The notes beneath the pieces were generated by a model that saw nothing but the letters and a program-made list of their open reading frames with translations, did no database searches and was not told the origin of the DNA. Source: Megalopta genalis (lineage: Eukaryota; Arthropoda; Insecta; Hymenoptera; Halictidae). Taken from it: a stretch of 64,000 nucleotides of DNA. The translations under genes and the position numbers were made by a program. The stretch is from the NCBI RefSeq assembly GCF_051020955.1, contig NC_135013.1:2336001-2400000 (forward strand). The letters are read 5' to 3'. Every line of letters begins with the position of its first letter. Within the stretch, counting starts at the first letter, position 1. Below are positions 21,168 through 32,581 of the stretch, piece after piece.

Positions 21168-23250
21168 GGCATTAATTAGGGGATCAGAGCCGCCCTTCAT
21201 TATTTAAATTCCCCCGGATAAAAATAGTGACCTCGTAAATTACAGTCGACTATCGTACGAACGACACGCGTTTCCATCACGTTAGCACTTTACACTTGCA
21301 GTTCCGTTTTTATAATTCTCGAAAATTATGCTTGATTGCTCGACGCGTTAACATTAACGAAATCGTACTAGAAGAAGAACGTGCATGACTTTGACAATGT
21401 AACCTTGGCAAATTTTTCCCTGCCCAAACAATGAATTGTTTGGGTTAATCATTGAGAATACCTCGAACCTCGTTCGCCTAAATATGATTACTCGTTCACC
21501 TAAATTGACAAATGACACAAGTACCAGAATTACGAGAAACCGATTATTTTTTACAAAAATAGTAAGCATCCGGAACGCTTGTTTTATTAATTAGCTTGCG
21601 TATGCCTTGTTCAATGTTAAGCGAACAATTTTAATAAATTAAGTGATTGTAAAAATATCTTAAATACCAGCGTAAGTCTAATTTCTCGGACTTACTCAAC
21701 GTGTCAGAAGAATTTAAGAATATTTTTAGTGTTACGTACGATTTATCGAGGTTATTATTTAATGATTTAATCGTTTAATTTCTTGCGCGACATCGCTCGA
21801 AATTCCAATTCCTACAACATCGAGAAATGGGACTCGACTCGCTCGTCAACCAAGGGTCGCAATTAGGTTAAATCAATGATAGATCGTATTACAGTGACCT
21901 CTAACCTCAACAATCGACTAAAACAATTACAACCGATTAACCGACTGACACGACGACGGGAGCTATATACGCTTGTTACTTTGCCGTCGAACGGATCCAA
22001 CGTGTCGGCGGCAGTGAAAGAAAAATTGAATAATCAACAGGAGATGCAAATTTATGCGACGGTTGACAAAGTAGCCGAATCGATCGAGTGACTCGAGAAA
22101 ATTCGGTCGGGCATGAAGGCGACCGGCGAGCGCGTCGCGCGGGCGAATCTTATTATTCGGGCCTGTTTATTCGATACAAGAGGCACTAGAGAAACGTTTC
22201 CGGCGACGGAAGTCGCACCTCCGACGGGAAAACACGATTGCGAAACGGATGCGTACGACGGCCGATAACGACGCTGAGAGAGCACACCGTGTCAAGTGCA
22301 CAAATCAGACTGTCAATGGGCTGGCAAAACACCGACTACCGCCACCCGTTTACCGTGCTCCCAACTTCGAATCAAATTACCCGTTCGAATATCACCGGCG
22401 AGTTCTTTCGGACGCGGTCCGCGCAACTTCTCCTGTTCGTTTCCCATTCAAAACCGAACGCCGCGGATGCGTGTCAATGGAACGGAACGTGGCCGACTGC
22501 CGTCGCGACCGACGTCCCTGGAAAATGGACCGCGTCGTTCCGAGCGACTTAAATCCATTTCCGGTTGTCGCAGGCACGTTCGAAATAGAGTTCCGTCCAG
22601 CGCGCGTACACGGAACAGTCCAACCAACGATATTCTCTTCTGGTTCACCGTGAACGCTGCTTTCCGATCCGATCGCCAGATCGTCGACGCAACTCTATTA
22701 ACGACGTCGGTCCACGGGGACCGACGGTGAACTAACCATTCGAGCGGCGCTCGTTTCATAACCTCGATATTCCCAGTTCCGCGGACCGATTTCCGACCGA
22801 CGAGAAGTCCACCGTCGGTCCCCGGGGACCGATTTCGCTCGAACGGGAAATTCGAGGAAAATTGGCTCCGCATTTTCAACGCGTTAAAGGAACATCGGCC
22901 CGTAACGAGCGCGCCGTAAGTCGCGCCTACACGACAGATATCCGCACTGCTCTTAAAAAAGAAAACAAAAACTCGAAACCTATTGCATCTGAATTCGGTT
23001 GTCTCCCGTCGCTCGCTATTCGATACTAACCAAACACGATCATCGCATGTCCCTTCTCTGATCGAGAGACACACCGTTCGAGAGGCACATTTCGTTTCCG
23101 ACCTGTCAACCCTGTCCGAACAATCCTAACCAACAAATCGTGTCACAGGCTCTCTCCTCTGTTCCCTCTTGTCACACACAAAAACTTCACCGTGCTACGA
23201 GCGTGTGTCGCATGCATCGAAAGGGGTAACAACAAGAGATGACACTTTAC
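21163..23250. other. Unique, partly GC-rich sequence with overlapping uncertain frames
   Basis: Three plus-strand frames (104-144 codons) and one minus frame (208 codons) overlap at 22.2-23.1 kb. They conflict, are rich in Arg and Ser, and lack recognisable domains, so I do not call them. Two short near-identical palindromes, GTCGGTCCACGGGGACCGAC (22707-22726) and GTCGGTCCCCGGGGACCGAT (22814-22833), lie about 107 bp apart. Confidence 0.4.
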
Positions 23251-23477
23251 CTCGGGATCGACGACGCGACGTCGGCGGCGGCGGCTCGCTCGATGTAGAC
23301 GAGCCTCCGTGAACGAGTTCCACCGACCGCGTGAAACCGTGGCGAACCGAGGGGTTTTGACAGAAAAAAGGTGGGCTCAGGGGGAGGGGACCAGCGATCG
23401 CCGGTCACGCGCTCGACGCTTCCGTGTCCGAGAGGCCACTGACAGAGATCGCGACGTTCGCGACGCGATGCCCCCAT
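23251..23477 (-). CDS. Candidate first exon of an unrecognised minus-strand gene
   Basis: On the minus strand an ATG at 23477 in the context GAGCAAGATGGGG opens 75 codons and runs into a good donor, CCGAG|GTAAAGT, at 23251, in phase 2. The peptide starts MGASRRERRDLCQ and ends VASSIPR. The DNA upstream is GC-rich with CT tracts, as near a promoter. It could equally be a non-coding 5' exon. I do not recognise the peptide. Downstream exons would lie at lower coordinates. Confidence 0.3.
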
Positions 23478-25370
23478 CTTGCTCGGCTACTCCTACCCCC
23501 GCCGCGAGCCGTCGGATCCTACGGCGGGAGGAGTGGGAGGCGATGACGAGAGGGAGTAGAAGAGTGAGAGCGGCGTGCGCGCGGCGCCTGCGCGAGAGAG
23601 AAAGAGAGAGGCTCTATCGACCCGAGAGCAGCGCGCGGTTCTCTGCGAAAGATGGAGATACACGCGCTGCCAGCGACGGGTCCGAGGAAAACGGCCCGTT
23701 CTGCGCCCTCGTGCATGATAGCCGTGCTGGAATAATAGCTGCCGGGCCCGTTCACGCGTCGCTGTTACCCGTCCCTCCATTAGTTTAATTACTCAACTGC
23801 ACGCCATTGTCGCGGCTCCCGGCGGCCGACGGGCTACCAAATAAAAACGGTTTGAGGTTAGACGCGCTCTCAGGGCTCGTGCCGCGAACGTTGCTCGACT
23901 CCGGAGGCGCAACCGAGTCGAATTAAGAAGACGAGTTCGAGTTTCTGTGGTGATTTTCGAAACAGCTTCAACGCTTGAACTAACAAACTCACTGGTATCT
24001 AACCTCTTCTTTTATGGCCGCTGGAGTTATAGCGATATTTTTTACGGGAAACTGTTCGAGTTCGGTTCTTTGTCGAAGCAGATTTTGTAACAGAAGTACG
24101 TACGACGTTGTAATTGAAATTTTGTTATCGTCGCGAGACTATATAAATTAGTCGCATTGTTATTATCCTACGCGAATAAATATACCCGTGAAAGCTGTAA
24201 TATCTCGAGACAGAAATTTTTCAGACAGAACATTTCGTTTTAGGAGAGCGATGTAGCTGTCGCACGGCTTGTCCGATCAGAGTCAGGACCATTCTACTGC
24301 CGCGGCTGATCATGCGACTGCTTCGCAGGAAACGATCGAGTGAATTTCTCGATATCCGAACAGCGCGCGTTGCGAAGAAAATCACAAATAAAATTCGCGA
24401 GAATTACAAATAAATTCGATCTTGTAATTGTTACGAAGCGGAGCGCGATTAGTCACTTTTATGGCTCGCTGGGTTTAGCATTAAACCACTGGACGGGGAC
24501 TACATACTCGTTGCCGTTGGCCCCGCTCCGGCGATTATACCGTCGCGTGACAAGCATATGAGGCGCGATAGCGATCGGTAACGGTAGGGGGGGGGGGGAC
24601 TGGAACCAGGAGAATCGCGGTTGTCGCGCGTACGAAAAATCGCTTGGAAATCGGCCGACCGGGGACGCCGGTCCTCCAAGGGAACTCCGTTCGACCCGAA
24701 AATACTGGTTTTAATTTAGGCGGTCCTTGCTGGTGCTCGCGTTCCAATGTGGTTCGAATGGACCGGCACACATGCACGATTTCATTAATTCCATTAACAA
24801 ATAAACGTTCTCTGTGACCGAATATATGCGGCAGTTAATCTTTGTTATCGGAGGACACGTTTTATTAAACAGTGAATTAAATGAAAAGCACGAAATGCCA
24901 ACTGCGATACTTCACGGTTTTATTTCAGCGAATTGGATAATAAAAAGTCGTTTTAAATAGTTATAAGAGGCTTGTTCGCATTTTCGTTGTATACTGACTA
25001 GGGATTCGATGTTAATTTGTAAAACAAAACGTGTAGCTAAAATATAAACCAGAAAATTCTTAAAAAAAATAAAAAGGTACATCATTATATCGTTGTATTA
25101 ACGCTTGATTCGCGGAATGTACAAATTACCTAAACTGTTTAATTTACGTTTATTCGGATTTCGAAGATACATTCGCGAGTTACTTATTCAATGTGCGCAT
25201 CGCTCGCGCTCGAGATCAGAATAAATTATTGTTATTATTACAAGCTGATGTGGAACAGCTGCTCTTGTCGATCCGTGAATTTAGCGTTGAAAAATTATTG
25301 ACATCCAGACGCAGAATATTATTAAATTTTATATTTTGTATTTTATATTGTATTATTATATTTTATATTA
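23478..25370. other. GC-rich patch then unique sequence
   Basis: 23478-23900 is CpG-rich and could be promoter DNA for the adjacent candidate exon. A single unit related to the 31.2-kb repeat (CTTGTCCGATCAGAGTCAGG) lies at 24268-24325. A G tract lies at 24587-24598. No gene is supported. Confidence 0.4.
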
Positions 25371-25485
25371 AATATTAAATATTATATTATATATTTTATA
25401 TTAAATATTAAATATTATATTATATAAAAAATTACATAATATATATTTATATATTATATATAATATATTATATCTCATATAATAT
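25371..25485. repeat. AT-rich TATTAAATATTATATTATAT block
   Basis: Low-complexity A/T-only DNA. Confidence 0.8.
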
Positions 25486-25711
25486 CAATTAATTGGCAGA
25501 AAAATCCACAATCTGTAATTATTTAAGAAGGCGTTTAGAAGCCGATTTACATTAAAAATAATCCGCGAGGAGCGTAGAATTCGTAAAACGAAATGGATTA
25601 ATCGGTTGATCGTATTTCGAACTATAGTCTGCTATCAACAAGTCGATGGTAATTCGAGCACGCACAGGATCGTTGAATGCCAAAGGAAGAGCGAGAGGCA
25701 TAAACGGAGGT

Positions 25712-25746
<35 letters not shown>

Positions 25747-26500
25747 AGAGGAAGGATCGATGCTATCGTTATGCACATGCACGTATCCGCGAGCGACGAC
25801 GTCGACGGTCGGCGAAACGGCGCCGACGTTGGCCTTGGAACGGGGTAGCTACAATATCTTTCAAAATTTTCCCGCCTCGGGGGTCGAGGCGGTTGACAGA
25901 GCCAGGTGGCCCATGAGAAGACGGCGACAGCGGCGGTGGCGGCAGCCGCGAGGGAGGGAGGGGAGCGGTCAAAGAATCGCTGATAAGCATCGCAGAGGGG
26001 AGGCCGCTCCTCGAAAGCTTCGCCGCTATATCCACCTAATCCCCGTGTACCTTAAGGTCAATTTCCCGGCGGCGGATCGAGCGCATGAAATTCATTCGTT
26101 TGCACAGACTCACTCGCCGCGGCGCGGCGGAGAACTTGCTCGTAATATACCGGGCCCGCTAATTTGTATCGAGTTAATCCCCCTCAGGAGCTTCTTTGAT
26201 CGTTGCAATCGGAATACGCGCGCGTGCGGGCAATTTTAGCGAATTAACCGGCGAATTATTCAAGTTCTAATTTCGTCCAAGACGGATTTAGATTTACCTG
26301 GGACGGCGATGGTGTTATTAAGAGTTACAAGTTGAATGTTCGTTTATTATTAACTCTGACACGGTTAATTAAATTCTCGAGCCGGTAATTAAATTTCTGA
26401 GAATTCGATTATATAATAAATAAATGAATTATCGATTCTATTCTGATATCCATATTATTTCCGTATTTTTTTTTTTGCTTCAACCCTTTCGGTGATTTTA
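25486..26500. other. Unique sequence with GA tract and GC-rich patch
   Basis: A (GA)n tract lies at about 25712-25747. 25780-26200 is GC-rich, with a 197-codon plus frame and an 88-codon minus frame overlapping. Both are low-complexity in composition, and the plus frame incorporates the GA tract, so neither is called. Confidence 0.4.
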
Positions 26501-26762
26501 TATTGTATTATATTAATTTTATATTATAATGTATAATATATATTATAATATAATAATATATAATAAAATATATTAATATAATATAATATATTACATATAT
26601 TATAACATATTATATTGTAATAATATTTAATTATAATAATATTATTATTATACATTATACATAATGTATGTTATATATAATGTTGCTATATCCTATTATA
26701 TTAATTTTATATTATAATTATATATTATATATTGTTACAATTATAATAATATTTAATTATAA

Positions 26763-26793
<31 letters not shown>

Positions 26794-26840
26794 CATTATA
26801 TATAATACATATTATATACATTATATTGTTGCTATAAATC
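26501..26840. repeat. AT-rich TAATATATTATA / (TTA)n block
   Basis: Two related halves (TATTAATTTTATATTATAAT recurs), each followed by TAATAATATTTAATTATAAT. This suggests a local duplication of about 190 bp. Confidence 0.8.
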
Positions 26841-27559
26841 CCCTAAAAATCGTGGTAATTTATCTAGCGCGTTGAAAGGGTTGAAAGGGTTGAAAGAGTT
26901 CGACCTTTTGCGTCCGATGAATTTTGAATAACGACGACAGCCGCGGTCGAGTTTGACTCAACGGCATGCGGCCACGCGGCCGTAATTCACTTATGCTTTC
27001 GCTCATTCGGTTTCCTCGTCGCGCGGCGAACGCTTAATTCGCATTCTCGGCAGGTTCGTGTCCCGCGGAATCGTCGTTCCGGCTCTCCCCACGCCGACGG
27101 GTCGCGAGACACGCTGTCTGTTCAACGACACGTTTCAGCCGCTTTTTGGTCTGAATAAGCTCCCCGATACGCCGCGACGCGGCGCACGCCGAGCTGAAAT
27201 ATACACGGTTTTCCCGCGGACTTCCGGCACGCGAGGTGTTTACAAGCGCCCCTTGATTATAAAAGCCTCTCGTCGAGAATGGGTGACTCGCGACGAACGG
27301 TGTACCTATCCCCGTGAAACACAAAATTCTGCGCCGGGAATAACAATTCGGTGAAAATCTGCGCTCCACGATTTCTAAAAACAAATTACGCTACACGATT
27401 CCGCGACCGCGTCGGCGTTTCAATGATAAATAGACCGCGCTTCTTTCTGCAAAATAAAAATTGCCTGCAATTTTGCATGCAAAATAGTGCATTTTATGCA
27501 CATTGGATCCAGTCTTGTAACTCACTACACAAAAATTACACAGTTTTTTAAACGTAACG
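26841..27559. other. Unique sequence, no supported gene
   Basis: GC-richer 26930-27350 with opposing 98- and 116-codon frames; neither is recognisable. A short direct repeat GTTGAAAGG occurs three times near 26873-26900. Confidence 0.4.
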
Positions 27560-27845
27560 GAGATTTGGTAATATTTTTTTATATTATCAAATTAATTATA
27601 TTATAATTTAGATGTTATAATTTATATTACCAAATTAATTATATTATAATTTATATTATCAAATTAATTATACTACAATTTATATATTATAATTTAGTAT
27701 TATCAAATTAATTATATTATAATTTAGATATTATAATTTATAGTATCAAAATAATTATATTCTAATTTATACATTGTAATTTATAATATCAAATTAATTA
27801 TATTATAATTTATATATTATAATTTATATTATCAAATAATTGTAT
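27560..27845. repeat. AT-rich tandem repeat (ATTATCAAATTAATTATATT)
   Basis: About six units of ATTATCAAATTAATTATATT plus ATAATTTATATTATAATTTA, with periods of roughly 40-60 bp. Confidence 0.8.
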
Positions 27846-28740
27846 TATCGTTTCTAAAATAATTTTTGACGCCTCGAAGTCACCACTCGAGTGCAAACAA
27901 TTAATAAGTTGCATTTAATGCACCAACATTTATATTTTCTTATTTTCTTTCAATTTACTAATTTATATAATTAAATTTTCACGATATGAATTATAATATA
28001 AAACATATATCATACAATATAATTAAAATATATACAATATAATTTACAATATAAAATTTATACAATCAAAATTAATTGTTCTTATTTTCAAATAACAAAT
28101 ATTATTCGGCAGCCGTTAAACGGCACTCGTCGTTCCGAAAAAGAAAATTGTTTCGCGCGACGCGTCGTGTCAGATCGTGGCAGATTACCGAAAAGGATTC
28201 GCGTTAATTAATAACAATAAGAAAAAAAAGACCATTAACTTAATGAACGTCCGAGCCGCACCTCGACGCTCGCACGCAAAATTCTCGCGCTATCTACGGT
28301 GTCCTAATTTTCGATCGGGCAACAAAGAGAGACGACGTTTTAATTCGCCGGTTCAACGATCGACCATAAAAAGATCCATTAATTTCTTAGGCCGGGGGCT
28401 TCCTTGGTGCCCCCGACGATATACGATATATCTACCCGCGCGCTTAAGATCGTCTTATTCTCCTTTACTCCGTTCGGATCCCCTACTTCAAACACTCGGC
28501 TGAAGAGGGCGGCTCGGGCTAAAATAATACACAGAGCCGCGGTTTTTATATTTCGCGTAACCTCCTGTCTGAAAAGCTTCTTTATCAACCATGTCTGCAC
28601 TTCGAAAGCTCCCGCTACCTCCCCCCACCATCTTTAGACTCGCGAGACACCGTTCCTCCACCTTCGAAGATCGAAACTTAATCCCTTGCCACGTAATTTC
28701 TTCTATAACACTGCCTCCATTGTCCATCATTGCGCAATTT
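27846..28740. other. Unique sequence, no supported gene
   Basis: AT-rich to 28130, then GC-richer with overlapping unsupported frames of 67-108 codons. Confidence 0.4.
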
Positions 28741-28965
28741 TTTACAATTCTCTCTAATAAAATAATATATAATAATATATATCATAATATATAATATATA
28801 TATTATGATATATATTATGATATATTATAATAAATAAATAATATATACATTATTTATTATTTATTATATTATATATATCGTATTTAACCGCTATATATAC
28901 ATAATATATTATTATATTATTATATATATAATAATAATATAATAATAATAACAATATAAATATTT
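28741..28965. repeat. AT-rich TATATTATGATATAT block
   Basis: A/T-only palindromic runs (TATATATTATGATATATATT). Confidence 0.85.
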
Positions 28966-29079
28966 TAAATAACACAGAAAGTATTGGGTACACGAAAAAT
29001 TGTGTGTATTGCAACACCTATGTGAAAATTGTCACTGTAATTATTAATTAATAGATGAACAAGAAAATTTCAGATAGAT

Positions 29080-29275
29080 ATATAATAAACAAATAAAATA
29101 AAGAAATGTAATAAAGAAATATAATAAAGAAATGTAGTAAAGGAATGTAATTTAAAAAATATAATAAATAAATATAATAAAGTATCTGTAGTAAAGAAAT
29201 GCAATAAACATATATAATAAACAAATGTAGCAAAGCAATGTAATAAATATAATAAATAAATATCCTAAATGTAAC
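29080..29275. repeat. AAAGAAATGTAATAAAGAAA tandem repeat
   Basis: About ten units of 14-16 bp (AATAAAGAAATGTAAT and AATAAATATAAT variants). Confidence 0.8.
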
Positions 29276-29744
29276 AAATAAGTCGCGCAAAAAGATCGCA
29301 GGAATACGAACACGCGAGCGAATAAATTAAGCTTACGACGCCATTGAGCGTTGAAGTGCAACCCTTTATACGGGTAGTAAAATGCTCTCGGAGACGATCC
29401 GGTAACGGAGCCGCGACGAGAGTGGTGATAATTGACGCGGAACGCAAAAGCGTTTCAAGAATCGCGCGTCGCGTGTGTACACGAATTTACAGGCCCGTGA
29501 ATTCGCGACAGAATCTGTCACACGGTGATTCCCGGCGCGAGAAAATACGTCCCGAACGGTTGGAACAATATTTGCCCCGTCCGCTATCGCGGCGATATTC
29601 GAAAGAAACGGACCTTGTTATTGCGCCCCCGTGATACGAGCGAGAGCTTCGGGTCGCTAGACCGCCGCCCCGCGCCGCGGCTCGATTTGTTTTTTTCCTG
29701 GGGCGTGCCCCTGTGTTTACACTGGAAACATTTGCGGGGCTTAC
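29276..29744. other. GC-rich unique sequence
   Basis: Downstream flank (minus sense) of the candidate exon at 29745. The overlapping frames on both strands are not supported as separate genes. Confidence 0.4.
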
Positions 29745-29882
29745 CTGTTCACCGCCACATCTGCACAGCAGTCCCGATTTCCCCTGGGCCGCCGTCAAAG
29801 GCGGCTCGTCCTTCGGGCGCGTCAAGGAAGGACACACCTGCGCCGAGTGATCAACGTCGTCTCCGATCTCCCTGTTGGCCGC
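29745..29882 (-). CDS. Candidate internal exon of an unrecognised minus-strand gene
   Basis: On the minus strand a polypyrimidine/acceptor (TTTCTTGCAG|GCGGCC) and a strong donor (GAACAG|GTAAGC) enclose 138 bp that are open in one frame. It gives 46 residues starting AANREIGDDVDHSAQVCPSL, containing KDEPPLTAAQGK and ending CRCGGEQ. The frame has balanced amino-acid content, unlike the Arg-rich frames nearby, and length is a multiple of three with both borders in phase 0. I do not recognise the protein. It may belong to a gene whose other exons lie left of here (23.3 or 7.6 kb) or is an isolated false positive. Confidence 0.42.
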
Positions 29883-29989
29883 CTGCAAGAAAAAGAAAGC
29901 GATACAATTATTACTTAACGGTACACCTTCGTCGACGCGCGTCGTTGTTCGTCGGCGAGCCGATTCGCGAAATATAATCCGGTTGTTCG

Positions 29990-30345
29990 CATAATAATAA
30001 TAATAATAATTATTATTATTATATAATATATAATAATTATATATAATATTGTTTTTATTATAAATTTTTATTTTATATATATTTATTTATTTATATATAT
30101 AATAATAATAATTATTATTATTATTGGAATGTCTTGCGATCCTTTATTTTCGAGGAAAGCTAAATCGAGCAGAATATTATTAATATATAATAATATATTA
30201 TTATATTTAACTTGTTATTATTATTAATAATATTGTAATATATTATTACTTTATAATATATAAATAATAAAATTTATAGTAATATATATAGTATATATAA
30301 TATTTATGATACACAAATAAATAATATATTATATTATTATTTTAG
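29990..30345. repeat. AT-rich (AAT)n / TATA block
   Basis: AATAATAATAATTATTATTA palindromic runs and TATAATATAT. A short unique piece is at 30126-30170. Confidence 0.8.
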
Positions 30346-30349
30346 AATA

Positions 30350-30985
30350 TATTTTCAGTAACCTTTGCGGATTTCGATAATAAATTGAAATCGTATTTAG
30401 TGGGAAAATATGCGATTCTTTATTTTTAATATTATTAATATATAATAATATAATATATTGCTATATTTTATTTATTATTATTATTAATAATATCATAATA
30501 TATTTTCAGTAACTTTTACGGATTTCGATAATAAATTGAAATCGTACTTCTTAGGAAAATATCCGATCCCTTATTTTTAATATTATTAATATATAATAAT
30601 ATAATATATTATTATATCTTATTTATTATTATTATTAACAATATAATAATATATTTTTAGTAACCTTCGCGGATTTTGATAATAAATTGAAATCGTATTT
30701 CTTAAGAAAATATGCGATCCTTTATTTTTAATATTATTAATGTATAATAATATAATATATTATTATATATCTTATTTATTATTATTATTAATAGTATTAT
30801 AATATATTTTCAGTAACCATTACGGATTTCAATAATAAATTGAAATCGTACTTCTTAGGAAAATATCCGATCTTTTATTTTTGATATTATTAAAATATAT
30901 AGTAATATAATATATTTTCAGTACAAAGTTCAGTTCATTTAACGGATTTCGATAATAAATCGAAATCGTAATTCTTTATTTTTAT
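30350..30985. repeat. About 150-bp satellite, four to five copies
   Basis: Each unit has TTCAGTAACCTTTGCGGATT, TCGATAATAAATTGAAATCG, AGGAAAATATGCGATCCTTT and an AT-rich stretch TTATTATTATTAATAATAT. TCAGTAAC-type starts lie near 30354, 30505, 30657 and 30810, a period of about 152 bp, with a truncated unit near 30917. The copies are about 90% alike by eye. Confidence 0.85.
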
Positions 30986-31194
30986 AATATTTCCTTGCAT
31001 TTAAAGTTGCGTTGACGGTTTCCCTTTCGTTTTTAAATTTTAGTTGTTTCAATATTAATGTTTCAATATTTCTCGACAATGTTTGCAAACTATAAATTGA
31101 CTATGATTCAGAAACGATTAACCGTCAGCTATTATTAGACCCGATTGCGTGACTAAATCTACTGTTCGCCAGGTGTACGGCCGCGCACGGACCT

Positions 31195-31492
31195 ATACCA
31201 CTTGTCCGATCAGGAATGGGAGTCTCTACTGCCTGACCACGGACGAACCTGTTCCGCCTGGCTGGTCGAGAGCCGAGAAGTTCTACCGCTGTCTGACCGA
31301 TGCACGACTTCTATCCCTTGTCTGATACTACTCAGACCTATTCTCCCGGCGCCTGATCGTAATCGAACTTGTATCTATTGTCCGACCATGAACGGAAGCG
31401 TTTCACTACTGTCTGAACGATGTACAATTTGTATCGCTCGTCTGACCATAACTGGGAACATTCTACTGTTATCTGCACATAAAGCAGAATAA
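31195..31492. repeat. 60-bp diverged tandem repeat, open in frame
   Basis: About five units of 59-60 bp around TCTACYGYCTGACCRnnnnC and CTTGTATCnnTTGTCYGACC. Because the period is near 60 bp, a plus-strand frame stays open for 96 codons from 31202 and encodes a diverged 20-residue repeat. A lone unit is at 24.27 kb. It is more likely an old minisatellite than a gene, as no splice or family support exists. Confidence 0.6.
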
Positions 31493-31600
31493 ACTCTGAG
31501 AAAAATGGCCTCTCGCTGTACCAAATTTATAGCAAATTTTACACATCATCACATTTTACAAATCATATTTTATATCAAATAGAATTTTCGTGGCGAACAA

Positions 31601-32028
31601 TTAGAAATAAAAAAGATAAGCCATCGTTTTTATTCCTTAAGAAAACTGAATGAAATTTGAAGCGAATCGTTGCATTTTTTTCGTTATAAAAAGTATAAAT
31701 ATAAATTTACAATCTGCAAGATTTCCTAATGCCTTGCAAATTTAAATAATCCTAGAATTAAATCAAATACAAAACTAATACAATACTAATACTAATAAAC
31801 TAATTACTCCCGGAAAAGCAAAATTTCGGGTCGCTACGAATTTCCCTGTGCTAGTCCTACGCCTATGCAATTTATTGCTACGCTGATGACAAGAGTCGCG
31901 ACGCGAATTCCTGGAAAACACTACAAAACAATACGTGACCGTCGAATAGTGGCACGTGGCCTCCGAATTGCCTTCGAATCGATTCAAAAAATTAGAAATA
32001 AAAAAGTTAAGCCACAGTTTTTATTCCA
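31601..32028. repeat. Pair of about 38-bp direct repeats 390 bp apart
   Basis: TTAGAAATAAAAAAGATAAG plus CCATCGTTTTTATTCC at 31601-31637 recurs at 31992-32027 with three changes. The DNA between is unique and has no recognised gene. Confidence 0.6.
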
Positions 32029-32322
32029 GCATTACTATGAATTCATATTAATGCTTTACAGGCCGCACGGTTTTATGAAAAACCTTCATGGGTAGCCAGC
32101 GTTTAATCCCGGATCGAACTGCTATTTAACAAATAAGCAAAATTGTAATTAAATTATAGTTTGCAAATCGGCGATCAATTGTCCGGTAAACTTCGCAAAT
32201 ATTGAAATTTTAGCTTTATTATTATATCGTCGAGGTAAATTGCGATTTCGCACTCGTTCACAGTCGAATCGGAAATAACTAGTAGTTTGTGCCATCGGTA
32301 CCGGTGCCGAACGGCGCGCGAT
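32029..32322. other. Unique sequence
   Basis: No supported gene or repeat. Confidence 0.4.
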
Positions 32323-32581
32323 CAGTGTATTCGGGAAAAATTGCTACGCGAGGAGTGGGGAGCGATGCGTGCGGAGGTGGTTGCGCGCAGCGGCGCGGCG
32401 CGTCTACCGGGCGAGCATTGTAATTCTGAACTACGACGGCGACGCGACGCAACACGGAACTGCGGGTACAATACGATACGATAGATGCCACCCTGTAGAC
32501 GCGCCGCGCTGCTGCGCGGGACTCTCGCGCGTGCGTCGCCTGCCCCCACTCCTCGCGTAGCGACTTTTCCCGAATACACTG
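32323..32581. mobile_element. GC-rich foldback element
   Basis: CAGTGTATTCGGGAAAAATT (32323 onward) mirrors AAAGTCGCTACG...-type sequence whose end reads CCCGAATACACTG (to 32581). The arms continue through GCTACGCGAGGAGTGGGG, GCGATGCGTGCGG and GCGGCGCGGCGCGTCTAC for over 100 bp each, nearly meeting at a short centre. No TSD is obvious. All 60-119-codon frames here are by-products. Confidence 0.7.

Noticed and set aside
22249..23074. Overlapping frames of 104-208 codons on both strands
   Set aside because: They conflict with each other, have Arg/Ser-rich content expected from CpG-rich random DNA, and no recognised domain.
25646..26239. 197-codon plus frame
   Set aside because: It incorporates a GA microsatellite and lacks domain-like sequence or splice support.
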